Of a DNA stretch of 64,000 bases, positions 7,369 through 16,368 are shown piece by piece. The DNA is from Dyadobacter chenwenxiniae (lineage in GTDB: Bacteria > Bacteroidota > Bacteroidia > Cytophagales > Spirosomataceae). The translations under genes were made by a program, and so were the position numbers. Position 1 is the first letter of the stretch; each line of letters opens with the position of its first letter. The stretch is from the NCBI RefSeq assembly GCF_022869785.1, contig NZ_CP094997.1, positions 4,464,001 through 4,528,000 on the forward strand. The letters are read 5' to 3'. The notes below the pieces were generated by a model. That model saw nothing but the letters and a program-made list of their open reading frames with translations, was not told where the DNA came from and did not search any database.

Positions 7369-7652
7369 ACACTACTGAGGGTCCCCTATTTTGGCCAGAT
7401 TTTTACAAATAGCTCGCATAAAACGTCGTATCCATATGGAGGCTACCCAAATTAACATTGTAGCGGGTACAGGCAGAGGGAATAAATCGCTGCTGCATAA
7501 AAGACGGATGGAGCGCGCTTTTAGCAACAAAACACCAGGAAAGATTGCAGAGACCAAGACTGATTAATGCTGATCCCACTTCTAGACTTGCCGCATTGGT
7601 CAGAAATACAACAGAGTGACAGACAAGGCCACGGGCGAACAACGGCTTTGTA

Positions 7653-8573
7653 TTACTGTGGTTTGCAGAGAAATTCTACTGCCTTCTGTGCATGTGATGC
7701 CGCAGAGAAGATAAACCGCTTGTCGTCTTTCAGCACCTTCAACCAAGATTGGACGTAAGCGGCATGATGCTCTTCAGGCATTGGTTTAAAGTCCAGGGCT
7801 GCGCCCAGAAAACACGCACCCAATTCTGCTACCAGCTCCTCTTTGGCATATCCTTCATCGCCAAAGTGCTTCCGCCCGAAATCACGGTTTAGGCGCGCAG
7901 GATGCTTGGTCCAATGGGTGAGTTCGTGCGCCAATGTGCTGTAATAATCTAGTGGAGTATTGAAACTTGCAAAAGAAGGCATCTGGATCTTATCGGCTGT
8001 TTGGTTATACGCCGCCTTGGTACCCGAGTAAATTTCTGCCTTGGTGCTGGCAAAAAAGGTTTCGAGGCTCGCTATGCGCTGGGCATGTTCCTGGTTTTTA
8101 CCAGCAGGGGTTTCATAATAGTTCTCTGGCAGGCCATCGATTTGCGATGCGTTAAAGACAGTATAGGCTTTCAGATATGGGATATGTTTTTCTTCAAGTT
8201 CACCTTTGTCGTTCTCTTCTTCTTTGACGAGCTTGTCAGCGTAAACAATCTGCGTTCCCTTTTCACCTTTGCGAACACAAGCCTTCAGGTCGACGGCCTG
8301 TTTGAATGTCATCCAATACGGCGATGTATAGCCTTGCTCTGAGGCGGTTGCCCACAGGAGGACAATATTGATCCCGCTGTAGGGGACCGCGTTCCAGCGT
8401 TTAGGAACTGTGATCGATCCGGTAAGATTTTCACTGTTCCAGGGTTTACGCCAAGTCAATTCACCATTTTCAAGGTCGGCAAGAACCTTGTTGGTAACGC
8501 GAGTGTATATGTCGCTAACGGGTTGCCCGATAGAGTACTCTCTGGATTTATAAGTCGAGGAATGCAAGGTCAT
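7653..8573 (-). CDS. ArdC-like anti-restriction protein with zincin metallopeptidase domain
   Basis: The 306-residue protein has the two-domain plan of plasmid ArdC proteins: an N-terminal ssDNA-binding domain (about 10-130, with WRKPWNSENLTG and NAVPYSGINIVLLW) and a C-terminal zincin-like domain with HELTHW near residue 217 giving the HExxH zinc site, and the downstream Glu in EELVAELGA. ArdC proteins protect incoming ssDNA from restriction and are typical of leading regions of conjugative elements. The start ATG at 8573 is preceded by GGAGA, which lies inside the outer arm of the 8582-8743 hairpin. This is the best evidence that the left part of the window is conjugative DNA. Confidence 0.88.
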   Translation of the reverse strand: MTLHSSTYKSREYSIGQPVSDIYTRVTNKVLADLENGELTWRKPWNSENLTGSITVPKRWNAVPYSGINIVLLWATASEQGYTSPYWMTFKQAVDLKACVRKGEKGTQIVYADKLVKEEENDKGELEEKHIPYLKAYTVFNASQIDGLPENYYETPAGKNQEHAQRIASLETFFASTKAEIYSGTKAAYNQTADKIQMPSFASFNTPLDYYSTLAHELTHWTKHPARLNRDFGRKHFGDEGYAKEELVAELGACFLGAALDFKPMPEEHHAAYVQSWLKVLKDDKRFIFSAASHAQKAVEFLCKPQ

Positions 8574-8581
8574 GTTTTAGC

Positions 8582-8743
8582 TCTCCGCAGGTTGGGGATG
8601 ATGGTGACCAAAAAACCAGCTATAAGCGAATGAACCGGCAAGAATTTTGGTCGCGCGCGGAATGCCGAAGGCAGGGGAAAATTCTTGTTGGTGGAATGAG
8701 TGGGCTGGTTATCGTCACATAAAGTCATCCCTATCTGCGGAGA
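8582..8743 (-). promoter_or_regulatory. 162-nt interrupted hairpin upstream of ardC-like gene, candidate Frpo-like promoter
   Basis: Five co-linear inverted arms pair: TCTCCGCAG (8582-8590) with CTGCGGAGA (8735-8743); GGATGA (8596-8601) with TCATCC (8725-8730); GTGAC (8604-8608) with GTCAC (8714-8718); AACCAGC (8614-8620) with GCTGGTT (8704-8710); CAAGAATTTT (8639-8648) with AAAATTCTTG (8678-8687). The folded strand would be a long helix with internal loops. It occupies the gap between the Toprim gene and the ArdC-like gene, ending nine bases before the latter's start. Confidence 0.7.
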
Positions 8744-8774
8744 CATTGACGACGCACCCTTGGCTAAAATGCGG

Positions 8775-9701
8775 TTACAGTTTCAGGCGGTTCTTGTCTG
8801 CTTGCCAAGCGACATGCCATGCATTGACAGAAAGAAAATCCTCGTAGACCCGGTTCATTTTCAGATGCACTAGACCGGGCTGGCTCCGGATGAAGCCATG
8901 AAGGACACGTGTAGCCCTTTGCCCACCTAAGTCATTATCCATCCAGGTATACATGGTCTTATAACCGTAGTGCTGAATGTAAGGGGCAGTGACTGCTGCA
9001 TTTGAATGAGCATGCAAGACAATTGTATCATGCTCCCATGCCTGGCAATCAAGCTGTGTCAGAATGGACAAGAAATCAAAGATGTCCTTGAAGATATGTA
9101 AGCCTTTGGAAGGCGAATTTGTTCCACGGAAAAACGTAATGCCGCCGGGCTGGACGGAACCGTTGAAGAACGGATTGCGGAGCTCATAACCATCGTTTTC
9201 ATTCTTCGTACCGATAGCGATAAATGTTCTACCGGATTTACGGTTTAAGACTTTGAGCTCTTTCGCATATAGGCGGGCAGTCGATACCGGAATGCTCAAG
9301 CCTTCAAGGTATTTTATCAGTCCTAAAAAGCGTATCTGTTCAGCCGATTTGACAAACAAAACTTGCCTGTCAACCTTACTGTCTACAAAAGCCGTCGCGA
9401 GTTTCGCCACCGGCCGACTGTCATTCGCCATATTGCCTATCCAGCGTAAGACGTCTACCGGTGTATTGGCTTCCCCGGTAAATTTGAGATAGCGCTGGAC
9501 AAAGTCATCAAGAGTTCCTCCGGTTGGTATAGCGTAATCGTACCAGCTATTCGTCTTGAAGTAGACCCAGAAACTGGCCTCCTGCTCCTTCGTAATTGGA
9601 GAGCGGTATAACGCCTTTGATTTGCCGATATGCTGGGGTTTGATTTGAAGCTTGTCCAGAATTTTGGATATAGGTATACTGTCCGCATGGTCCTTGTCCA
9701 T
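8775..9701 (-). CDS. Toprim-domain DNA primase-like protein
   Basis: A 308-residue protein from ATG 9701, preceded by GGAGGAG (9705-9711 region); the longer frame to 9737 lacks such a site. The N-terminal third (KSKALYRSPITKEQEASFWV and NSWYDYAIPTGGTLDDFVQR) resembles the primase CHC2 zinc-finger region with the cysteines lost. The C-terminal half has a Toprim-like stretch around GLHIFKDIFDFLSIL and MYTWMDNDLGGQRA, where E/D pairs would bind metal. These proteins are common on Bacteroidota conjugative elements and plasmids, where they probably act in replication or strand processing. No helicase domain is present. Confidence 0.75.
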   Translation of the reverse strand: MDKDHADSIPISKILDKLQIKPQHIGKSKALYRSPITKEQEASFWVYFKTNSWYDYAIPTGGTLDDFVQRYLKFTGEANTPVDVLRWIGNMANDSRPVAKLATAFVDSKVDRQVLFVKSAEQIRFLGLIKYLEGLSIPVSTARLYAKELKVLNRKSGRTFIAIGTKNENDGYELRNPFFNGSVQPGGITFFRGTNSPSKGLHIFKDIFDFLSILTQLDCQAWEHDTIVLHAHSNAAVTAPYIQHYGYKTMYTWMDNDLGGQRATRVLHGFIRSQPGLVHLKMNRVYEDFLSVNAWHVAWQADKNRLKL

Positions 9702-9738
9702 TGCGCTCCTCCGGGGAAACTGGTGTGATAAGGGCACA

Positions 9739-9773
9739 GGGGAGGAAAAGTTTATCGAGAACTTTTCCTCCCC
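9739..9773. terminator. Strong 14-bp hairpin between Toprim gene and frameshifted HTH gene
   Basis: Arms GGGGAGGAAAAGTT (9739-9752) and AACTTTTCCTCCCC (9760-9773) pair perfectly around a 7-base loop. It lies between two minus-strand genes. Flanking T-rich sequence (GCTTTTAAAT) is on the plus-strand side, so it is terminator-like but its direction is unclear. Confidence 0.5.
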
Positions 9774-9790
9774 GCTTTTAAATACTCGAT

Positions 9791-9989
9791 TTAGGCAAAG
9801 AACATCCGGTTCAGATGCCTATCCAGATCATCCTTATGATAGTAAACCATTCCCGGCAATTTTTCTGGGGTTGAAGTCATAGCGTTTGAGACAATCCCAA
9901 ACAGCCATCACACCAGCCGTTGTCCCAAGATATTCAGCAGCAGCTTTTCGGCTCATCAATTGCTGCTTGTCAGGTTCGTCAACTTCCAT
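9791..9989 (-). pseudogene. Frameshifted excisionase-like helix-turn-helix protein
   Basis: From ATG 9989 the frame reads QQLMSRKAAAEYLGTTAGVM then AVWDCLKRYDFNPRK, the usual Bacteroidota excisionase/MerR-like winged-helix start, and stops early at 9834 (51 residues). Dropping one A from the run AGAAAAATTG restores the expected continuation LPGMVYYHKDDLDRHLNRMF to a stop at 9791, giving about 65 residues. The total span of 199 bases is one more than a multiple of three. A real mutation, a sequencing error in a homopolymer, or slippage during expression would all explain this. Confidence 0.65.
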
Positions 9990-10437
9990 TTAGCTCCTCA
10001 CTCTATGTCGGTTCAGTACCAGAAGAATCAACCGGTCATCACTAGTCGTTCATAGAATCTCTATCATAGATTGTCAATTTTAACTTAATATTCTCAACCC
10101 GTTAAAGGTTACCCTACATACTACATAACCATGCTTTACTACTCCCTTTCCTGTTTTGCTATATTACGCGAGAATCTAATTGGCTAGATTTGATCTATTG
10201 AAAACCGCATTGATGCGTTTTCTTACACTCAAGAAATATATAACTGCGAATTCTGATACAATATCGCCTAACAATGGCAGCGCTTAGTCACTGGTCATTA
10301 TAGTCGCAATCCAGATTCCTTTACCTACCTAATTCGCATGAGACTGCTCAAAAGTAAATCTCGTCGGGAGAACATTAACGAACCTAAAAATATGAACATG
10401 TGCTAACATTTGATGTTACTCATGGTCTGAATTGAAC
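9990..10437. other. Intergenic region without a gene
   Basis: About 450 AT-rich bases separate the minus-strand HTH gene and the plus-strand AlpA-like gene, and probably hold divergent promoters. A hairpin with a bulged C, GAAAACCGCA pairing with TGCGTTTTC (about 10199-10222), is the only clear structure. No open frame of note was seen. Confidence 0.5.
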
Positions 10438-10446
10438 AAAGGAGGT
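10438..10446 (+). promoter_or_regulatory. Strong ribosome binding site deciding a TTG start
   Basis: AAAGGAGGT lies 6-8 bases before TTG 10452. This perfect Shine-Dalgarno sequence is unusual for Bacteroidota and supports TTG as the start of the AlpA-like gene. Confidence 0.7.
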
Positions 10447-10451
10447 TTAAC

Positions 10452-10673
10452 TTGGATCAATCTGAATCAACTGCTATCCTCGATCGATTCCTGCGATTAC
10501 CGGAGGTCCTTAAACTCATTCCGGTAAGCAAAGCGACATGGTGGAACGGCTGTCGATCTGGGCGGTTTCCGAAACCTTGTAAACTTGGCCCTCGGACAAC
10601 TGCTTGGAAAGCAAGTGATATCCAAGAATGTATGGCTAAGTATTCTTCTCCTGTTTGGCATTCTGACAGCTAA
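10452..10673 (+). CDS. AlpA-like phage/element regulatory protein
   Basis: A 73-residue protein starting at TTG 10452. The sequence RFLRLPEVLKLIPVSKATWW then NGCRSGRFPKPCKLGPRTTAW matches the AlpA/Phage_AlpA (PF05930) DNA-binding fold: winged helix-turn-helix with the [GR]RFP-x-P motif and W-x-x-x-[DE]I at the end (AWKASDIQECM). AlpA proteins are transcriptional activators of integrase or excisionase genes on P4-like islands, and here a P4-type integrase occurs at 39293-40597, with which it may belong. The high-quality SD sequence suggests a foreign origin. Confidence 0.83.
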   Translation: MDQSESTAILDRFLRLPEVLKLIPVSKATWWNGCRSGRFPKPCKLGPRTTAWKASDIQECMAKYSSPVWHSDS

Positions 10674-11162
10674 TAAGAACCAATATTTTTTTAGAGCCAT
10701 CATATTGCTTACAAGTTTTTCCAAAGAAAACTGAGGACAGGTTAGTTGTACAGTCATGAAGTTTCGCACATGTCAGACTTTGACGGATGGTTATCGTCCG
10801 AACGTTATCGAGAAACGAGTAAAGCGTTGTAGCCCGCCTGAGTTCTCAAAAGCCCGCGAAGATACCAAGCCATCTAGCGGCAACAGATTCTCAGTATCAT
10901 TAAGAGCATTAGGATTCTAGAAGTGCCCGATCATCGGAGATGTCCTTCCTGTGGTTCAATAGAAATTACGGTGAGAGATGCACTGAAATGTCTTCTCCCC
11001 TCTCTCCCAAATTTATCGTATAATAACATTGCAACATTTTACTACAAAATTTCTTGCCTTAAAGCAATTGTTTGTTTGCGGTTACAAAATTAGTTTTACA
11101 TCATCTATTCGCCTGAGGCATACATCTTCAACAAATCCAATCTTTATCCAACACGTTGTTTT
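10674..11162. other. Intergenic region without a gene
   Basis: About 490 bases with no supported gene. The last 100 bases upstream of 11163 contain TTTG repeats followed by TTAGTTTTAC, which could be a Bacteroidota-type promoter for the lipoprotein operon. Confidence 0.4.
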
Positions 11163-12302
11163 ATGAAAAGATCACTACCGTTTCTCTTATCGAAATTAAA
11201 ATCACTGTCAGTTTACTCATGCGTTATTGCAGGGTTAGGATTTGCGGGCTGCCAAGAATTAGCCCCATCTGCTGAGAATGGCACGTCCGATCTGTCAATA
11301 CCAACGGATAAAACAATAATTCGAAACGATATAAGTTCTCTGAGAACTGCAGATTCGAGTAACGAGGTAGATAAGCTGATGTCAAAATTTGCAAAGGTTC
11401 TAGCAAAGTCATTGCAAAGCGAGAAGTTCAGAGGATTTCTAAAATCGGAGGCTTCAAAAAAGTTTGATGGAGATTTTGATATTCTATTTTCAAAGAGCAA
11501 GGACGTTATCATAGACAGATATAGTTTATCCGATTTACTTATAAAAAGCGGTGAGCTAAATTCTGATGAACTGGAAGCTCTAATGCGAATAAATAAAAAG
11601 CTAAACATCTCAATTCCAGTTAACATAGAGAAGTGGGATACAAAAAGTGAAGCACCAATTGTCATTTACATCCCTTCTACTTATGTTGAAAATAAAACAG
11701 AATTTTTCTCAGGCAACGATTATCTGGGGAACGACTATCGCGTTGATGCAATCAAAGAGCCTACTGTTCCAGTAATTGTGATTGGGAGAAATGAAAGAGC
11801 GGGTTATAACGACATTAAAAGTAAAGAGGTTAACGCACGTACGTCTGGAAACTATGAGAGAATCGAATATATCAAATGCCCAAATCTAAATGATATTGAA
11901 GGGTGGGCAAATGGCGCTCCGGAAATCAGGTTTGACGGCGTAATTTATAGTATTGCTGGCGGTACTGCAATGACAGCATGCAGTAATACTGAATACGTTC
12001 CGAGTAGGCATCATGCAAAAGACGGCTACACCTTAGCCGCTTGGACTGCCACCCAGAATTTGTTTAGATGGTATTTTAACTCAGGACATGGCCCTAATTA
12101 CTACTTGCAAACATTTGAGGTGGATGACTCAGGTTCAACGCAGACAACAAATGTCGGTGTTACATATAACGGCATTACTTCATCTATCGGCCTATCATAT
12201 AAGGAAGATGACAAGAAGATGAAGGGAGAACTGATTTATACAACTCATCCGTCACCGGCGACAATAGCTGATGGAAACATTCAATTCAGATTGGAAAATT
12301 AA
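11163..12302 (+). CDS. Lipoprotein of unknown function (379 aa)
   Basis: The N-terminus has a basic start, a hydrophobic stretch and a lipobox ending AGLGFAGCQE near Cys 30, so it should be an exported lipoprotein. A helical, charged segment (about 55-130) is followed by a beta-rich domain with PIVIYIPSTYVENKTEFF and EPTVPVIVIGRNERAGY, the second half of which resembles secreted peptidase-like or DUF3103-like Bacteroidota proteins; the similarity is a guess. No metal site is evident. It is 18 bases from the lipocalin-like gene and probably co-transcribed with it. Confidence 0.65.
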   Translation: MKRSLPFLLSKLKSLSVYSCVIAGLGFAGCQELAPSAENGTSDLSIPTDKTIIRNDISSLRTADSSNEVDKLMSKFAKVLAKSLQSEKFRGFLKSEASKKFDGDFDILFSKSKDVIIDRYSLSDLLIKSGELNSDELEALMRINKKLNISIPVNIEKWDTKSEAPIVIYIPSTYVENKTEFFSGNDYLGNDYRVDAIKEPTVPVIVIGRNERAGYNDIKSKEVNARTSGNYERIEYIKCPNLNDIEGWANGAPEIRFDGVIYSIAGGTAMTACSNTEYVPSRHHAKDGYTLAAWTATQNLFRWYFNSGHGPNYYLQTFEVDDSGSTQTTNVGVTYNGITSSIGLSYKEDDKKMKGELIYTTHPSPATIADGNIQFRLEN

Positions 12303-12320
12303 GCCAGGAAGAAAGACCTA

Positions 12321-12818
12321 ATGATGAGAGCACTTAAAATCACATTAATTCTTTTTCTGCATGTGCTTTTGTTATCCTGCGAAAATGATCGAGCAGATGT
12401 CAAAGCATCGGAAAAGAAACTCGAAGGAAGTTGGGAATTAGTCTCTCTGGACTATGTGGATTCTAACGGAAAAGCCCATACACGAGAGCCAAAAACCTTC
12501 GGTATGCCTGAACAAACTATTCTAAGTTTAGTTGAGTCCGATCGAACAGGTACTCTTTCGTTTGATGGAAAAACCCACGCTTTCACGTATCTCTATGGTA
12601 AAGAAAAATGTGAATTTACCTTTAATAAAAAAGGCCAGTTGAATGTCGAGGACCCGAATGTCGGGAAGGACTTTATCGGCCAAAATTTCATTTACACGTT
12701 TGTATTTTTATCCCCAAATCATAATCTGGTACAATTTCAGAGCGATCAACAATATTTTAAGGCTCGTAAGGAAACTGTGAGCAACGTTCGCTATGCTTTC
12801 CGCAAACTAACTTTATAA
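12321..12818 (+). CDS. Lipocalin-like lipoprotein
   Basis: A 165-residue protein with a signal peptide and lipobox (LFLHVLLLSCEND, Cys near 20). The next part, KKLEGSWELVSLDYVD, is the typical start of lipocalin-like domains in Bacteroidota (GxW near the first strand). Several beta strands follow, ending with a basic strand YAFRKLTL. The ligand is unknown. It lies directly after the lipoprotein gene at 11163-12302 and looks like the end of a two-gene operon. After it an A-rich inverted repeat (about 12849-12887) may act as a terminator. Confidence 0.65.
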   Translation: MMRALKITLILFLHVLLLSCENDRADVKASEKKLEGSWELVSLDYVDSNGKAHTREPKTFGMPEQTILSLVESDRTGTLSFDGKTHAFTYLYGKEKCEFTFNKKGQLNVEDPNVGKDFIGQNFIYTFVFLSPNHNLVQFQSDQQYFKARKETVSNVRYAFRKLTL

Positions 12819-12935
12819 GTTAGATACCTGATATGCTATATATTTTTTGAATGAGTATACCGCTATTAAACGTTATGCTCATTTAAAAAAAATGAATAAA
12901 TATAGCACTACGATCATTCTTTGCAACTATTACAT

Positions 12936-13502
12936 TTATAATTTCATCGACCGAATACGGGATAGATTATAGGGACTAATATCGAGATAACTTGCAATAT
13001 GTTGTATTTGAACCTGTTTACAAATATTAGGATAAGCCCTAACAAATTCATCATATCTTTCAGCTGCTGACAACATTCTCCAACTATACATTCTGTCATT
13101 ATTTGCCTTCAACCTCTCATCAGCAATATTGCGTGCAACGATGTTTAGTTCTGGATAATCTATAAACAATTGTTTGTAATCAGCTTTAGATGTCCTAATG
13201 ACCTCCATTGGAGTACATGATTCGATAAATTCAGTGCATGGAAGATCAAATAGAAAATTATCAATTGAAAGAACAAAATCACCAGGTTGAAAAAAGCGGC
13301 TAGTCCACTCCCTGGTATCAGATATATAATAATTCCTAGCTATTCCACTTACAACAAATAGTAAATGCTCTTGATTTACATTTGGCACTAATAATTTTTG
13401 CTTTGCCTTAACATGATATTTTTCAGTTTTCAACGTAATACTACCTACTAGATTTTCTGAAATTAAAATATGTCTTTTTAACTCTTTCAACAATTTATCC
13501 AT
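12936..13502 (-). CDS. Crp/Fnr-type cyclic-nucleotide-binding-fold regulator
   Basis: A 188-residue protein with a cNMP-binding-like beta barrel (about 20-110; LLFVVSGIARNYYI and FFQPGDFVLSID) and a C-terminal helix-turn-helix (QIQHIASYLDISPYNLSRIR). It matches the Bacteroidota Crp/Fnr subgroup often annotated as Crp family; the residues that bind cAMP in E. coli CRP are not clearly conserved, so the ligand is unknown. It is transcribed divergently from the lipoprotein operon starting at 13695, and the 190-base gap may hold its operator, so it could regulate that operon. Confidence 0.83.
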   Translation of the reverse strand: MDKLLKELKRHILISENLVGSITLKTEKYHVKAKQKLLVPNVNQEHLLFVVSGIARNYYISDTREWTSRFFQPGDFVLSIDNFLFDLPCTEFIESCTPMEVIRTSKADYKQLFIDYPELNIVARNIADERLKANNDRMYSWRMLSAAERYDEFVRAYPNICKQVQIQHIASYLDISPYNLSRIRSMKL

Positions 13503-13615
13503 AAATAAAGCACTTTAAGTGAGAGGATTACCAGTAAAGGACGATCGCGTGTTCCATATTAAAAACCCGAATAAATTTATTGCTTTATAGCAATAGCAAT
13601 AGATTCCGGTTACAT

Positions 13616-13623
13616 TTATTTTT
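13616..13623 (+). promoter_or_regulatory. Bacteroidota-type -7 box TATTTTTG
   Basis: TATTTTTG fits the Bacteroidota TAnnTTTG -7 consensus and lies 72 bases upstream of the start codon at 13695. A weak upstream TTG-containing -33 region is present. Confidence 0.42.
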
Positions 13624-13694
13624 GTACGATCTTCGAAGGTGCACCGTCAGTTAACGAGTGAAATATTATTAATTTAAATTTAAAAACAAACTTT

Positions 13695-15119
13695 ATGAAA
13701 AGATTTCTAAAAGCTTCTGCATGTATTCCAGTGCTTCTATTGTCAACATTTTCCTGTCAAAATAAGCTTGAGCAATCGGATGTAAAGCCAGCGGCTCCTG
13801 TAGGAATTGAGAATGGCCGCCTATCATTTAAAACAATCGCAGATTTTAATAGCGAAGTAAATCAACTACACCAAAGTGGTCCCAAAGCAGACTATGTAAC
13901 ACTTATAAGTGAACGCATAGGTGGAAATAAAGAATTTTCCTCTCTAAGAAATAACAACGATGCCAGTAGCAAGGTTAACAGCGAAATTGCGTTAGATACC
14001 CTAATTCAGGATGAATTATTTGCCAGCTTGTTAAACGAAGAGGCCGAATTATCCGTAGACAATATTATTTATAAAGTTACGGAACAAGGCACGTATGCAT
14101 GTAAATCGGAAAATTATGAAAGACTATTAGAAATTCTTAGTACAAATCCGAAGCATGGTAACAGTGACGTGGCAAACGACGAAGCTGGTGATTCGAAGCA
14201 AATCGATGATGGAATATTTTTCTTCGATTCATTTGCTTCACAAGGTGCAAGTAAGAAGGTGCATTTTGAGGTTGCCGAAACCTTTGAAACAACCAGCCCG
14301 GAAGAACAAAACGCTAGAGTAAGTTATAATTACCATCCCGCTAGTGTATACAACTCCTTTGAATCACATGCTTTTGGAAAAAAAACAATTGTAGGAAAAT
14401 GGATTGAAAAAGCCTTAGGGAACAAAGAAGCCGTATATATAAACTTCCCAAACAGTGGCAATGAAAGAATGAAGTTGACTTTCTATGACACCAATTACCT
14501 GGTTTACAAATCCATAGGCTTGAAAGTCGAAACTCAGCATAAAACATGGATCGGCTGGAACGGCAGTTTACCTGTTGAAGAACTGAGGTTAGGATGGGAT
14601 GCTATAAATTTTACAACAAAACTGCCTAACGCTCCGAGTACCGGTTTGCCGTCGGTTAGCTTTGGCAAGTTGCACTTGGGCTCCCTGGGTATTGATGTCG
14701 CGTCTTTTTCTGTTCTGGATGGACAAGTGGCAGACCCTGTGTCTAATGCAATTACAAGCGCCTTGAAAGGAGTCGTAAACGAAGCACTTTCAACAACAGT
14801 TTCAAAATTATACTCTTTAATTAAGTCGAATTTGGGCGGTCAGAACGCGTGGGAAAGAAGTGTAACCGCCGCATTCAGAATAATTTATCCAGATAAAGTA
14901 ACAACCTTGCTTGGTCGGTATGAGGAAATCGAAAACAATACAGACAAAATTTCTCGTAAATTTGATTGGTCAACCCCAATTTTAGGATTTAGTAGTACCG
15001 GTGGAAACCTTACACCAATTTACAAAACAGGTACCACATACGATATCACTGAAGGATCTGTATATGCATGTGCAACGCGATTTGGTAACACGATTGGAAT
15101 TCGTATTGTCAAAGATTAG
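13695..15119 (+). CDS. Lipoprotein of unknown function (474 aa)
   Basis: The signal peptide ends with a lipobox, LLLSTFSCQN (Cys near 21). The mature protein has an N-terminal charged region (about 40-160, with repeated small acidic patches), then a long glycine-, serine- and threonine-rich part that looks beta-rich (INFPNSGNERMKLTFYDTNY). The last part contains EGSVYACATRFGNTIGIRI, similar in style to Bacteroidota DUF-type lipoproteins. No family recognised. The next gene starts inside its 3' end (TTG 15106), so they are translationally coupled. Confidence 0.65.
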   Translation: MKRFLKASACIPVLLLSTFSCQNKLEQSDVKPAAPVGIENGRLSFKTIADFNSEVNQLHQSGPKADYVTLISERIGGNKEFSSLRNNNDASSKVNSEIALDTLIQDELFASLLNEEAELSVDNIIYKVTEQGTYACKSENYERLLEILSTNPKHGNSDVANDEAGDSKQIDDGIFFFDSFASQGASKKVHFEVAETFETTSPEEQNARVSYNYHPASVYNSFESHAFGKKTIVGKWIEKALGNKEAVYINFPNSGNERMKLTFYDTNYLVYKSIGLKVETQHKTWIGWNGSLPVEELRLGWDAINFTTKLPNAPSTGLPSVSFGKLHLGSLGIDVASFSVLDGQVADPVSNAITSALKGVVNEALSTTVSKLYSLIKSNLGGQNAWERSVTAAFRIIYPDKVTTLLGRYEEIENNTDKISRKFDWSTPILGFSSTGGNLTPIYKTGTTYDITEGSVYACATRFGNTIGIRIVKD

Positions 15120-15681
15120 AAGGGTTTTGCTCTTAGCCCTAGTAACTGTTGTCTTGCCCAATAATTTATTTGGGCAAGACAACTTGCCATTACTCCAAAA
15201 ACAAAAAAAGATAAATTTTGAGCTGTTTGGTATTTCATACCGATCCGAAACTCCAATTAGAAATAAATTGTCTCATATATTTCATGGAGGTCTGCAATAC
15301 TCTTTTGTCATTACCAGCGGAAATGTAATCGAAAAGTATTACTCATCTCTCGATGCAGTTGCTGCATCCGGTTTAAGGTACTATTTAAATCTGCATAGGA
15401 AAAATGAACAAAACAATGGTAATTTCTTTCAAGTAGATGCGGGCATAAAGTCAGGCTCGATTATTAGCAGAAATATGTATTATCCTGCGTATGTATATTT
15501 GAGACCCCATTGGGGAATCCAAATCGCCAGTGGAAAACGTGTCAGCTTTGAGCTGGGCGCTGGACTTACTATTGGAAGCAGCATAATTGAAAAATACAAG
15601 GGCGTTGCCGTGGCGCCAAACGCACAGTTTCGAGTGGGCTATTTATTTATGGATCGCAACGCAAACAAAAATGATTTTTAG
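15106..15681 (+). CDS. Outer-membrane beta-barrel-like protein (about 191 aa)
   Basis: The frame is open from 15001, but the only good signal peptide, SKIRRVLLLALVTVV with cleavage after NNLFGQ, begins at a TTG at 15106, inside the last codons of the preceding lipoprotein. The mature part shows alternating beta strands (ASGLRYYLNLHRK, KRVSFELGAGLTIGSS, NAQFRVGYLF) that suggest a small outer-membrane barrel of 8 strands or so. The 3' end overlaps the next lipoprotein gene. TTG as start is inferred; an upstream GTG at 15001 would give a protein without a proper signal. Confidence 0.6.
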   Translation: MSKIRRVLLLALVTVVLPNNLFGQDNLPLLQKQKKINFELFGISYRSETPIRNKLSHIFHGGLQYSFVITSGNVIEKYYSSLDAVAASGLRYYLNLHRKNEQNNGNFFQVDAGIKSGSIISRNMYYPAYVYLRPHWGIQIASGKRVSFELGAGLTIGSSIIEKYKGVAVAPNAQFRVGYLFMDRNANKNDF

Positions 15682-16135
15682 GAGAAATATTATTATATTG
15701 CTTTTGTGCTCTCTGACTTTGAGCGAAGTTTCTTGTATTCGAGAATTGGGTATTACCTTCCCCTCAATAAACTCTAGGAAGAAGAAGAAGAAAATGGGTC
15801 CCACCTATGAATTCAGTTCTGCACTATTTAATTATCGCCAACAATATGGGTACTGGCCTAAAAGCGAACTAGACTTTTCTGCTTATAATTCCAAAGTCAT
15901 TAAAGACTTACAATATAAGGGAATTGAGGAATGGAACTTTGGTAGGTTTTCCGACGATACTCTTTATATTAATTGGGTTCATGAACCTATTCAGGATGGA
16001 ACTCATGTGGGAATTGTCCCAATCCCTGATAAAAAAATATATTTGATATCCAGGTATATTTTTTCAAAACGCGATGTATCAACGAAATTTTTCAACAAAA
16101 GAAAATTCATAAAAGAGAATGCGGAAAACATTTGA
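15671..16135 (+). CDS. Small lipoprotein (154 aa)
   Basis: Starting at ATG 15671, 11 bases before the stop of the barrel gene, the protein begins with a signal peptide (RNIIILLLCSLTL) and a lipobox SEVSCIRE. The mature protein has a lysine-rich region (RKKKKK) and then a compact, aromatic-rich domain. No family recognised. The overlap marks a three-gene translationally coupled operon (13695, 15106, 15671). The longer frame from 15587 has no signal and would run through the upstream gene, so it was rejected. Confidence 0.6.
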   Translation: MIFRRNIIILLLCSLTLSEVSCIRELGITFPSINSRKKKKKMGPTYEFSSALFNYRQQYGYWPKSELDFSAYNSKVIKDLQYKGIEEWNFGRFSDDTLYINWVHEPIQDGTHVGIVPIPDKKIYLISRYIFSKRDVSTKFFNKRKFIKENAENI

Positions 16136-16368
16136 AATTTCCACACATAAAAAAACGGACCTTCGTCATCAATATCGTGCAGATCTAGATTAAATTAAAT
16201 CCCTGTATTTCTTACGTCAGTGATTAGCTATTACATTATCTTTTTTTTGCTAAATAATATTTATAAAAAATATAATGCATTTCTATGAGTAGATATTTTC
16301 AGAGCATTGTTTTAAGTACGAATTGAAATAAAAACCTTAATTATTTTACAAAAACAAACCAGAATTTT

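Noticed and set aside
7372..7652. Short frames on both strands (plus-strand 7436-7567, 43 codons; minus-strand 61 and 79 codons)
   Set aside because: No recognisable sequence, no ribosome site and mutual overlap; no frame stands out.
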